From the NCBI GenBank assembly GCA_003427395.1, contig BFEA01000244.1, forward strand, positions 1,723,283 to 1,746,294: 23,012 nucleotides of DNA. The letters are read 5' to 3'. Source of the stretch: Chara braunii. Lineage: Eukaryota > Streptophyta > Charophyceae > Charales > Characeae. The translations under genes and the position numbers were made by a program. Below are positions 9,290 through 18,503 of this stretch, piece by piece. The notes beneath the pieces are model-generated. The model was given only the letters and a program-made list of their open reading frames with translations. It was not told the DNA's origin and did not search any database. Numbering within the stretch: the first letter of the stretch is position 1; each line of letters opens with the position of its first letter.

Positions 9290-10029
9290 CTAGGGGCGTA
9301 GGCGTGCAGAGCGCCGAAGGGAGACTCCCTTCTGTGCTGCCTCGTACTTGAGGATTGCAGACTTGGCCGTCTTCAGAAGTTCCTTGCGAGTAAACCAGTG
9401 GTCCTCCGTATGTGGCTGGTACAAGAACTTCAGAAGGTACTCCTTATCTGGACCTGTACTTGACTCATCCTCCACAGTTTCGACCTCATACCCTTTGCCA
9501 GGGATAGGGGGACTGAACCGAGGAGGCCTGTCTGGGAATGCATCAGCTGGCGTGAACGGCAACAGCTTAGATGCATGAAAGATAGGGTAGGTTTGTAGAT
9601 GCAGAGGGACATCCACTGTATAGGATGGTCCAAATGGATCAGCTCCCACTGTATCTAAGACATGCCATGGACCCATGTATCGTGGCAGCAACTTATGCGA
9701 AATATCCTCCTCTCGCGGCAGCTCAGAACTGAGTACCCACACCCAGTCACCTGTGCGAATAGTAGAAGGATGCATGTGCTTATTAGCCTTCTGAATCATA
9801 GCCTTTGGGGCTTTCAACAGGTTAGCACAGGCGCGCTCTATGTCCACACGGTAACGCCTGGTGAACTCTGCAGTTCCAGGTGTCAGCGTAGGGGTAGCCT
9901 TATCGATGATGTTATCGAGAGGCTGTCGTGGCTCATGACCCCAGTGTAACCGATAGGGTGTGAAGCCCGTAGAGAAGTGTACAAACGTGTTATACACAAG
10001 TTGTGCACGACTCAAATGGAGATCCCAAT
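9290..10029 (-). pseudogene. Element B integrase C-terminal half, cut by element D
   Basis: The frame begins at the edge of D's LTR with WDLHLSRAQLVYNTFVHF, the end of the IN core, and runs without a stop to TAG 9290-9292. Past the core come GFTPYRLHWG, TGDWVWVLSSEL, the GPY/F-type segment LLPRYMGPWHVLD, and FHASKLLPF. The last 70 residues contain YEVETV, YLLKF, DHWFTRKEL and a basic tail, which fits a diverged chromodomain-like end, as also seen in element C. The zinc finger and all catalytic residues are missing here. Residues read further upstream come from an AG/AC microsatellite in D's LTR, not from B. Confidence 0.88.
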
Positions 10030-10501
10030 TGTGACGGGCGTGAGGCTGAGGGAGAGCCGAGGGAGAGGAGAAAGAGAGAGGGAGAGAGTGAAAGCACACA
10101 CACACACTCACTCACTCGACACGACCAAGGGTCGGACGCAGACACAGTGGCAAGGCACAAAGTCAAAGTCTTGGATTCCGAATGTCGAAACAGCAAGTCA
10201 CACTGAATACGGGTACAACAGCAGAAAACTGGTACCGAGACTGGTCCCCGTACCGTACGGGGAGCCGGTATAAGTACCGGTGACACGTACGGTACCAGGG
10301 GCATTTATGCAAAGGCCCCGAGGGCAGAACTGAAAAATGCGGTATTTGAAAGTGACGCCCGAATTGCAGCATGGCGCCAGTTGTCCAAAATCCTACGGTA
10401 CCAAAGGAGGGGTTTGGAAAAAGGGTGCCAGGCCAAAAACGGGATGCAGCCGAAACAGCAAAAGATAGACCAGGGATCGAGCCCTGGCGGAGTCCGTCAC
10501 A
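10030..10501 (-). repeat. Element D 3' LTR, 472 bp, complete
   Basis: Both ends are visible. The left end is TGTGACGGGC and the right end GTCCGTCACA, giving an 8-bp perfect inverted end (TGTGACGG/CCGTCACA). The right end abuts a PPT and the left end abuts B's integrase. The preceding 5 bp, CCAAT (10025-10029), are the predicted target duplication. Inside are AG and AC microsatellites (about 10060-10115), the GTAC palindrome cluster and a TATA-like CATAAATG near 10305. Confidence 0.88.
10213..10295. promoter_or_regulatory. GTAC-rich palindrome cluster in D's LTR
   Basis: Seven GTAC tetramers fall in about 85 bp. CCCCGTAC-C-GTACGGGG (10246-10262) is a perfect inverted repeat with a 1-nt centre. 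CCGGTA-TAAG-TACCGG (10265-10280) is another with a 4-nt loop. CACGTACGGTACC follows. GTAC is the core of plant SBP-box and algal CRR1 binding sites, so a promoter role is possible but unproven. Confidence 0.5.
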
Positions 10502-10518
10502 CTATCCCCTCCCTCTAG
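10502..10518 (-). other. Polypurine tract of element D
   Basis: The element strand reads CTAGAGGGAGGGGATAG and ends exactly at the LTR start TGTGACGG. Confidence 0.82.
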
Positions 10519-10846
10519 AAGGCAACGTCGTGGCTGCCAAAAATCATGAAGCAATGCTGAAATCTGTGAAGGACGGGACGGGGCCGATCACTGGTTAACA
10601 AGTCGAAAGGGAAGAGGGGTATAATGTGGGTGGCATGGGCTCCGTGAGTAAGAGGGAACAGGGTTTGGTACCGGTGAACAGAGTTGTCCTACTGATGAAC
10701 TAGGGGGGTTGCAGGGAACAGGGTAGTCCTACGAATGAACTATAGGGACAGCAGGGAGCAAGGTAGTCCTACTGATGAACTAAGGGGACTGCATGATTTG
10801 CTATAGGTTAAGGGGGAACAAAGTTCAGGGAACAGGGGACTTCTGT
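10519..10846 (-). other. Spacer between D's RNase H and PPT, where integrase is missing
   Basis: This 328-bp stretch replaces the more than 1 kb expected for integrase. No HHCC, DDE or GPY/F motif is visible in any minus-strand frame. It holds a 40-bp minisatellite (10674-10793) with partial units on both sides (GGGAACA near 10654, 10814 and 10829). The remaining 150 bp are unremarkable. Confidence 0.7.
10674..10793. repeat. 40-bp tandem minisatellite, three copies
   Basis: Copies lie at 10674-10713, 10714-10753 and 10754-10793, all exactly 40 bp. Shared parts are GTCCTAC, ATGAACTA and GCA at the unit end. Confidence 0.9.
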
Positions 10847-12930
10847 TTAAGTTCTACTGGGTAAGTCGGGAACTGGGTCAAGATCGTGGAGCTTGTTGTA
10901 AATGGTGGCGAAGTCTGAGCAGGAGAGATAGCCTTGGGTGTATCTATGATGAAGTGATGGAAGGAGTTGGATATGCGTCATGGTGGCGTAGACTTTCTCG
11001 GGGGGCTTGTGGTCGGGTCGTCGAGAGAGGGCATCCGCAACGTGGTTGCTTTCGCCGGGGGTATGGCAAATGATGAATGTGAACTCGGCAAGGAAGTCTA
11101 GCCAGCGGGCTTGGTGAGGAGTGATATCTTTCTTGGAGAGGATGGAGGAGACGATGGTGTTGTCAGTGCGGATGGTGAAGTATTGCCCGTCGAGGTACGG
11201 GCGCCAGACTGTGAGGGCGTGAATCACGACGAGGAGTTCCTTCTTGTTGGAGGGGTAATTCATCTCCGCGGGAAGGAGCTTCTTGCTTGCGAAGGCGATG
11301 GGGTATTCGCCAGGTGGAGCCTCGGGGTGAGTGGGCGAGTCCTTGATGGAGGGGGTCTCGGTGGTGTCGCGGGGGAAATGTTAGGACAGTACGGCTCCGA
11401 TGGCGAAGTCGGAGGCGTCAGTGGTGACATAGAAATGGCGAGTGGGGTCGGCGATCTTGAGGACAGGGGCCGTGGTGATGGTTTGCTTGCGTAAGTTGAA
11501 AGCGTGTTGGCGACGATCGTTCTAATGGAAGGGCTCGTCCTTGCGGGTAAGTTCGTGGAGAGGGTGAGAGATCTCGAAAAAGTTGCGAATGAACAAGCGG
11601 TAATAGTTGGCAAGGCCGAGGAAGGAACGAAGTTGGAGGAGGGTCTTGGGCGGGGGGTACTCGACGAGGGTTGTGACCTTCGAGGGGTCCATACGGATGC
11701 CTTCAGCGGAGACAATATGGTCGAGGTATTCGACGCTCGAAGCGACAAAAGTACATTTGCTGAGCTTGGCATATAATTTTTGCTCTCGGAGGATCGAGAG
11801 GACTTGGCGGAGGTGCTGAAGGTGGGACTCGAAGGTGGGGCTGAAGACAAGGATGTCATCAAGGTAGACGGCGACACAGACTTCGAGGAGGTTGCGGAAG
11901 ATGTGGTTCATGGTAGATGGGAAGGTAGCAGGGGCATTGGTGAGTCCGAATGGCATCACGAGGAACTCGTAGTGCCCGAACCGAGAGCGGAAGGCAGTCT
12001 TGTGGGTGTCCTCCTCGCGGATACGGATCTGGTGGAAGCCACTGCGAAGGTCGATCTTGGTAAAGTACTTGGCTCCACAGAGACGATCAAGGAGCTCGAA
12101 AATCCGAGGTAGGGGGTACTTGTTCTTGTTCGTGATCCAGTTCAAGGCGCGGTAGTCTGTGCACATGCGGAGTTCCGAAGTTCCACCTTTCTTGACGAAA
12201 AGGCAGCTGGTTCCGAAGGGGGATGAACTTGGCTTAATGAACCCTTTTTCAAGGAGTTCACCGAGTTGCCGCTTCATTTCTTTGGCTTCAAGGACAGAGA
12301 GTTGGTATGGAGGGCGGCAAGGTGGAGAATGTCCGGGTTCCAAATCGATGGTATGGGGTAATCCGGCGGGTAATGACTCGGGAAAGACGTCCCTGAACTC
12401 GTCGAGGATTGAGGTGATGGCGGGGTTGGAGGGGGGGGCTTGATTGGGTTTGTCCGTCGAGAGTAAGTCCTTGGGACTTTCGCGATCAAGGACAAGACAG
12501 TAGTAGGCGGAGTCGGGGTTTAGGTGAGTTATGTGGAGGAATTGGTGCGGGGTGAAAGAGCCTTGGGAGGTCGAATATGGGAGATAGGGGATGTCGATGG
12601 TTGTGTCAGGGGGTTTGGTGAGGCGAAGGAAGTTGGGGTGGAATGCATATGGCATGTAGCGGTCCAGCCACGAGGTTCCTAAGACGATGTCGCACATCAA
12701 GTGCATGACATCAAACGAGACCTGACTGCGGAGGGTTCCGACGGTCATGGTGGTCTCGGGAACCGTGTGGTCTACTACAACAGTGGTGTCTTTGTCCCCT
12801 AGGCGAATCGTGATCGGGGAGTCATAACCAGTAGAGGTAAGACCGGCTTTGCAGACACACGCGTCGGTGATGAAGTTACCGGTGGCTCCAATGTCGAGGA
12901 GGGCCCGAAACTTAGTTGTAGACGCACCAA
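10847..12930 (-). pseudogene. Element D pol: protease, reverse transcriptase, RNase H (decayed, no integrase)
   Basis: The frame holds the protease motif LLDIGATGNFI (DIG at 12887-12895), a flap-like DIVLGTSWLDRY, then RT. RT has [46 protein letters not shown] and the intact catalytic YLDD at 11855-11866. RH follows with [31 protein letters not shown] and HVADALSRR. A TAG at 11522-11524 replaces an expected Trp in FHxND. A TAA at 11381-11383 replaces the highly conserved Gln after GAVLS. All of this is one frame. It ends at TAA 10847 in the linker that would lead to IN. The protease has Ile where Ser or Thr is usual in D(S/T)G. Confidence 0.88.
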
Positions 12931-13276
12931 GGGTGCAGCGATGAATTTGAGGTGGAAACGAGATGAGTTGGCAGTGGAGAGGATGGTGTTGAGGCGGCGT
13001 TGTTTGTTGCCTAAGCGGACAAACCGATCGTGTCGGGCTTGTTCCTCAACAACATCGGAGAAGGTGATAGTGGATGGGTTTGGAAGAAGGGTAGAGGAGC
13101 ATGAGGCAGTGGGAGGCGTTTGCGACACTTGGGAGTCGTTTGGTGGAGGGGGCGTCGCTGGAGAGGGCAGACGAATTGTCGATGCCAGATGGGCCATCGG
13201 TGGGACGAAGGACATCACCGATGGGTGGGCCGACAGACGCGATGTCGATGCCGGGTCAGTGTCCTGGGGACTGTGT
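12931..13276 (-). other. Element D gag-pol junction region
   Basis: This lies between the gag stop and recognisable protease. Open frames exist on both strands, but they shift, are rich in Pro/Ser, and I cannot trace one clean frame through. It probably encoded the gag-protease linker and has suffered indels. Confidence 0.45.
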
Positions 13277-15047
13277 TCATGATGAGGAGGGGCCTGCGCT
13301 TGCCGAGGGTGGTGATGCGGAGGTTGCGGGTCGAGTGGAGGCGGACTGGTGGGTGAATCGTGCGGCGTTGGGGCAGTTGGTTTGTTGGTGCCCCAATTGG
13401 CGACAACAGAAGCAACCCCCTTTTGCTTGGAGGTAGGTGCGCTCCTCGGGGGTGAGTTTCTTGAGGCGGGAGGGTGGGGTGGATGAGGGTGGTCGGGAGC
13501 TGCGATCTCTACGCTCCATTCTCATGAATTGGACGACACCGAGTTCCTCAGAAGTGAGGGATGAAGAGTCGAGTGAATCAGAAGATGCGTCGGGGTCAGG
13601 TGTGGTGAACTCGTCGGAGGAAGTGATGGAGGTGGTGTCTTCGGGGGTGATGTGGTGGAAAAAGCGAGTGCGGGAGGTGCCGGGTGGGGGTTGGTGGTGG
13701 GGGTGGAGGAGTCGATCGTGGTGAAGCATGCGAGAGAGGAAGCCAGCAAGGGGCATGTCGAGTTCGTGAGCGAGGGCGGTTGCAAGGTCTTTGTGGCATA
13801 CTCGTTTGATGCGGGAGATGAACACAAAGTTGGGAATGATGGTGTGGGGGAGGTGGTGGCGGAGGGAGCGGGCGTATTGGACGAAGCGGTCCGTGGGACC
13901 GGTCTGCCGGAGGTGGCAGAATTGTTCAAGTAGTCATCAATGGTTTTCTGGGGGCGGAAGGTGGTAGTGAGAAGGTTGGTCCATTGGAGGAAGGTGTGAC
14001 GTGGCCCTCCGGAGGCTCGGCGGTTGCTAGCTTCAGCCATCCACCATTTGGCTGCATTGCCGAGGAGGCGGGAGGTGGCAACGGGGAGCTAGTGGGCAAG
14101 GGGCATGTGGTGGAGGTGAAAAGAGTTCTGAAGCTGGGTTAGGTAGAGGAAAACGTCCTCGTGGGGGAGGCCGAAGAAGGACATGATTTCGCCAGATCGG
14201 AAGGAACGGGGGATTTCCCCGTCTCGGTGAACGATCTGAGCGAGGGTATTGAAGCTGAGGTTATCGGGGGTGGTGTCGTAGCAGGTGTGGTCGATTTGGT
14301 TGTTGTCCTCAAGGAGGTAGTTGGGGGGAGTTGTGGCATTGCGGGGTAAATCCCGGAGGTGACTTGGGAATAGGTGGGACGGATGGTGGGGATGGTGGAG
14401 ATGGTCATGATGGGTTGGGAGAGGGTTTGGGAGTGCGGGGGGGAAAGAGGGGTGACGTGGATGGGAGAGGAATGAGGCGGTGTGCTGGATGCGCCGTATG
14501 AGGAAGGAGGTGGAGAGAACGGAACGGTGGTGGAGGTTGAAGGGTTGGTGGATGTGGTGGTAGAGGTGGTAGAGGTGGTAGGAGTGGAGGAGGTCGGCGG
14601 GGGGGTGTTGCTGGAGGCGGCTGTGGAGGAGGGAGTGGTTTGCGCTGTGGAGGAGGGAGTAGTTTGCGCGATGGTGACGATTGTGATGGAGGGTATGGTC
14701 CCTTCGATCGTGGTGACACGGTCGCATATGGACGACACGTTGCCCTTTATGTCATTGAGAGAGGCGGTGACGGAGGTTCAAAGGGTGTTGAGTGCGTGGA
14801 GGATGGCGAAGAGGTCGGGGATGGTGGCGTTTGCTGGTGGTTGTTCGCCTGCGAGGTTGTGGGCGATGCTATCGACTGAGTCGGTGCGGATGTCATACAT
14901 GTTGATGGAGGATGCGGCCATGTCGGGGGAAGAGGGGGTGGAGGACGTGGCCTGAACGGGTGTGGAGGATGCAACAGCAGTGGTGGTGGCGACAGCAGCG
15001 GCGACGGCGGCGACACGTTGGGAGTTCTTGGTTTGGCGTGGTGGCAT
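13277..15047 (-). pseudogene. Element D gag (two stops, at least two frame changes)
   Basis: I place the start at the ATG 15045-15047 (MPPRQTKNSQRVAAVAAAVA). The first 90 residues are Ala/Thr/Ser-rich. A TGA at 14778-14780 is followed in the same frame by a Thr/Ser/Pro linker (for example IAQTTPSSTAQTTPSSTA). After a frame change near 14340 comes a capsid segment with GEIPRSFRSGEIMSFFGL and FLYLTQLQNSFHLHHM. It is interrupted by TAG 14089-14091, then resumes with LLGNAAKWWMAEASNRR. An indel near 13930 shifts the frame again into FVQYARSLRHHLPHTI and RVCHKDLATALAHELD. The end carries a complete CCHC knuckle, CFCCRQLGHQQTNC, at 13373-13414. Confidence 0.82.
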
Positions 15048-15253
15048 GTGGAGGTGGGGGGGGGCAATCCCTTATTTATTGATCAATAAATAAAGATAAT
15101 TGCCAAGGTTTTCCAAAGAGGGAAAAAAAATTCCGAATTTACAAAATGTCGAAAAAGAATTAAATAAATTTCAAGGAGGAATTTTTTTTTATTTTTTTTT
15201 TGAAAAAGGAAAGGATAAAAGGAATTTGGGGATTTATGTGGAGGCAGTGTGTA
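15048..15253 (-). other. Element D leader fragment upstream of gag
   Basis: This is an AT-rich stretch with a run of nine G at 15056-15064, a perfect palindrome at 15072-15093 and T-rich tracts near 15183-15201. No PBS is seen, so the leader must continue on the far side of element C. The last five bases, GTGTA (15249-15253), are C's predicted target duplication. Confidence 0.65.
15072..15093. repeat. Perfect 22-bp palindrome next to D's gag start
   Basis: The half-site TTATTTATTGA is followed by its exact reverse complement TCAATAAATAA. It ends 25 bp upstream of the gag ATG. Confidence 0.85.
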
Positions 15254-16294
15254 TGCAATGAACCCAAGTCAGGAATACGAATATCAACAGTGCAAGTCCA
15301 GATTACCGAGCCGCTGATAGTTTTCAATAATCAAATAGTATCCAGAAAGAGAGAGGTGAGATAATCATACACAAACGAAGAGGAAGGAGGGAGATAAGAC
15401 AAAGGAGAGGAAGATACAATACCCACTCTTTCTCCGGGCTCCTTCCTTGATCGCAACCTCACAATAAACAGTAATTTGAACACATATCGAAGTCCTGTTA
15501 CAATGTGCCACGTGGCACCCAATCAACCTCTCATCAGCGCTGGAGTCACATTGACATGAAGATCCCAGGTACGTATCCACAACCTCCTCACAGTCTCAAT
15601 CTCCTCCTGAACTGACGATGAAACAGCCTTGATATCTCCCTGAAGTGATGATAGAATAGAACAACAATGTCGGTCCTGTAGACCCGGCAATGTCAAATGT
15701 GGCAGCAGCCACGTCAGCAGGAACACGTGGCAATGCCACGTCAACAAGCCTTGAAGACAGTAGCCAGCCAGTCAGCGCACCAGCCAGCAGCGTGTTGCCA
15801 CTATCTCGCCAATGCCAGTATAATGCCAGCGTCCACCAGCATCGCAGCGTCCAGCCAGTGACATGCCGTCAACGCGTAGAGCAGCGTCAACGCAAGACAA
15901 AAACAATGACCGTCAAACCCAGAGAGTCCACGCTTATGTAGTGTTGACTCGGGGTCTGGACCCCGGCTGCTGCAGACTCCCGCCGTCCAGATTTTGACAC
16001 CGGAAAGGGCCTGGATCGATCTGAAACTGTATCCTCTTCGGCCTGGATGCATGTCTTGGTACCTGCGCACAACAAGTGGATGTATCCAACCAAGGGCCTG
16101 GCGNGGTACCTTTGACTTGACAGTTGACTTTGACTCTTGAATTTCCTGATCTTAGCACTTGGTCCCACAACCACGTGTGGCCTTCTCAGTTCTGGGCATG
16201 TGTTGGTCACACAGCCCAGCGCAGACCAATTCTGGTCTGCATGGCCTGGGGCTGAGTTCTGGGCCCCGGGCTACTTCGGAACAGGGTTGCTACA
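15254..16294 (-). repeat. Element C 3' LTR, 1041 bp, complete
   Basis: It starts TGCAATGAACCC and ends GGGTTGCTACA on the plus strand, so it has TG…CA ends. The left part (15254-15571) matches the right copy at 22704-23012. It contains ACGT-core motifs, including TGCCACGTGGCA at 15505-15516 and CCACGTCA near 15709 and 15736, and a Cys/Ala-like run of GCCAGC words near 15770-15860. An undetermined base (N) lies at 16104. Confidence 0.93.
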
Positions 16295-16307
16295 TTCCTG
16301 CCGTCCC
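16295..16307 (-). other. Polypurine tract of element C
   Basis: The element strand reads GGGACGGCAGGAA directly before the LTR start TGTAGCAACCC, about 26 bp past the pol stop. It is less purine-pure than those of B and D. Confidence 0.7.
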
Positions 16308-16333
16308 ATTTTCGAGTTCCACCGCATAAATAA

Positions 16334-17880
16334 TTAAGAGTTTAACCCTCGTTCATAAGCAGCAACGATGTCAAAAGCAGTCTCAAGTAGTTCCTTCTTG
16401 CTGAACCATCGGTCCTCAGATTTGAAACGTACCTTGAACTGTTTCTGAGGACGTCCGCGTGCTCCTGTAGAAAAGAACCCATATTCTATGATTCTGTCGA
16501 CTTCATAGCTTCCTTCCATTGATGGTGGAATCATAGAGGGTCTGTTAGGAAAATCATTTCCTTCTACATAAGGCAATAGTTTAGACGCATGAAAGACATG
16601 ATAAGTCTTAAGATGAGGCCCATGAGGGGGAATATCAATGCGATAAGACGGTCCCTCAGCATCCCCAATGACTTTGAGAACTTCCCAGCATCCAAAATAG
16701 ACAGGCAGGATTTTCTGAGACACATCTTCTTCTAGTGAGAACTCTTTAGACTTGACCCAGACTAAATCACCTACCTTGAATGTCGATGGTCGGCGATGCT
16801 TATTAGCTTGGTCTATCATTTGTTCTTGAGCTTTCTTTAGGTTCTCTTTCACTTTCTTAATGTCTTCTTGAAATAATACTGCATATTCACGAGTCCCTGG
16901 CGGTAACCTGATAAATTGGTCCCGTGTTAATACATCAATGGGACGCCTCGGTTTCCACCCCTTGTGCAGTGCATTAGGTGTACGTCCAGTTGCAGTATGA
17001 ACACTGCAATTATATGCACTGGCTATTTTGGGTAAGTTATCGTCCCAATCGATCTGATCGGGTCTTACGTACATACGCAAGAGCTGTTGGCACAAGCGGT
17101 TCATCTGCTCACTTTGCCCATTCGTTTCAGGGTGTCTCCCTGATGACATGGTCAAACGAGTACTGTATGCCTCCATCAGCTTTTGCCATGGCATACTTGT
17201 GAATCTCGCATCTCGATCAGACACAATAGATAAGGGAAAACCATATTCAGTCACCCATCGCATCTGAAATTTCTTAATCACAAGTTCAGTCCGTGCTTCA
17301 GCAGGTAAGGGAACAAACATAGCATACTTAGAGAAACGGTCAACAATAACCATCACTTGACTATTGTCATTGCGGCTCTTTGTGAGACTCATGAAGTCCA
17401 TTGAGATAGACTCACCTGGTTCACTCGGAATCGGTAATGGTCTCAGTAGACCAAGAGGGTTCTCGTGTGAAGGTTTGTTTCTCTGGCACATCAGACAGGT
17501 ACGAACGTAGGTTAGTACATCTTCCTTCAGTCCCTTCCACTCGAAGCGTTCTCTGACCTCAGCGTAAGTTTTCTTGAACCCAAAGTGCCCCTCAAAGTCA
17601 TGACATTCTCCAATCACTAGACTCTTAATCTCTTCTTTGTGAGGGATACAGAGTCTTTGTTCAGTTTGGTCAATCAAGAAAAGCAAACCATCGGCTATTT
17701 TGTAGTTGGGAAGTAGAGATGGGTCTTTGACAATAGTGTCAAGGATAGGCTTCCAGATAGGATCACTAGCATACCCTTGGCGAATTTTTTCCTTCAAATC
17801 ACTCCCCACATCCAAATAAGAGACAATAGTCTCGAAGAAGTCACTTCGCCTAGACAATGCATCTGCAACCACGTTAGACT
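16334..17880 (-). pseudogene. Element C integrase (open frame, domain largely intact)
   Basis: About 500 codons run open to TAA 16334-16336. The true domain starts after VADALSRR of RH. The zinc finger reads HDFEGH followed by CLMC. The core has Asp in SISMDF, Asp in VSDRDARF and Glu in GRHPETNGQSEQMNR, so the DDE triad is complete. Then come the GPY/F-like segment LPVYFGCWEVLKV, FHASKLLPY, and a C-terminal part with YEVDRIIEYGF, FKVRFKSEDRWFSKKEL. This tail resembles that of element B and looks like a diverged chromodomain. It is the only domain of C with no lesion that I can see, but it lies downstream of many upstream breaks and has no start of its own. Confidence 0.92.
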
Positions 17881-18503
17881 TTCCTTTGATGTTTTCAGTT
17901 CAAAGTCAAAGGTATAAAAAAAAACAGACCATCGTACCAGTTTGTCAAAGAGCTTAGGCTGTGTCTTTATCCACTGCAAGGTAGAGTGGTCTGAGTACAC
18001 AGTGAAGTGCCTCCCTAACAAGTAGTGCTTCCAGGTTTTCATAGCACAGACTAAGGCATACAATTCCCTTTCATATGTGGAGTTGGCAACTTTTTCAGTG
18101 GGCAATCGGGCAGACATAAATTCAACTGGTCTGTAACCTTTGCCATCGTCCTGTTGAAGGACGACGCCCATTCCGTACTGACTTGCGTCAGTTGTAACAA
18201 TAAAGGAAAAAGATGGGTCAGCAATTTTCAGAAAGGATAGTGGGTCAATGCATACTTTAGTTTCTTAAATGCAGACTCACAGTACTTATCCCACAACCGT
18301 ACAGTTCCTTTCTTTAGCAATTTCCTCATTGGTGCGGCGATCAGTGAGAAGTTCCTAACAAACTTCCTATAGTAACTTGCCAAACCAAGAAAAGAGCGTA
18401 ATTCGGTGATAGACTTAGGTTGTGGCCAATCTCTAATTGCTGATATCTTCTTTTCCTCTGGCCTTAGACCATCTTCGTTCACTATATGCCCTAGGTAAGA
18501 TAC
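17794..18503 (-). pseudogene. Element C RT connection and RNase H (two frame changes)
   Basis: After the RT deletion, the frame reads [16 protein letters not shown], then [21 protein letters not shown] one-base change near 18235 moves the frame into KIADPSFSF, TTDASQYGMGVVLQQ. RH then shows ERELYALVCAM, YSDHSTLQWI, and after a second shift near 17890, VVADALSRR. A run of nine A at about 17916-17924 is a likely source of slippage. The acidic RH residues are all present, but not in one frame. Confidence 0.88.

Larger units (their letters stand above)
8165..10029 (-). mobile_element. Element B: Ty3/gypsy retrotransposon, 3' remnant
   Basis: On the minus strand this fragment holds the C-terminal part of integrase, a PPT and a putative 3' LTR. 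The rest of the element should lie to the right of element D, beyond the window, because D's LTR cuts straight into the IN frame at 10030. Its IN sequence differs clearly from that of element A, so A and B are separate families. Confidence 0.75.
10030..15253 (-). mobile_element. Element D: Ty3/gypsy retrotransposon without integrase, interrupted by element C
   Basis: In element order this holds a leader fragment, gag, PR, RT, RH, a 330-bp spacer, a PPT and the 3' LTR. The 5' LTR and PBS should lie right of element C, outside the window. Its RT and RH differ from those of A and C (for example SELRMCTDYRALN and YFTKIDLRSGFHQIR), and its coding strand is C-rich with many Pro, Ser and Thr codons. 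It is therefore a separate lineage. In-frame stops lie at 14778, 14089, 11522 and 11381, with frame changes near 14340 and 13930. Confidence 0.85.

Noticed and set aside
10040-10111. N-terminal part of the frame leading into B's integrase
   Set aside because: These residues come from AG and AC repeats in D's LTR. Homology starts exactly at the LTR edge.
13437-14955. Long plus-strand frames rich in Val, Gly and Glu opposite D's gag
   Set aside because: They are shadows caused by the C-rich, Pro/Ser/Thr-coding minus strand.
14405-15067. Proline-rich minus-strand frames as separate genes
   Set aside because: They overlap D's gag linker in other frames and show only low-complexity composition.
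17916-17924. Run of nine A as a functional slippery site
   Set aside because: It lies inside RNase H, where no frameshift is expected. It is more likely a mutation or sequencing hot spot.
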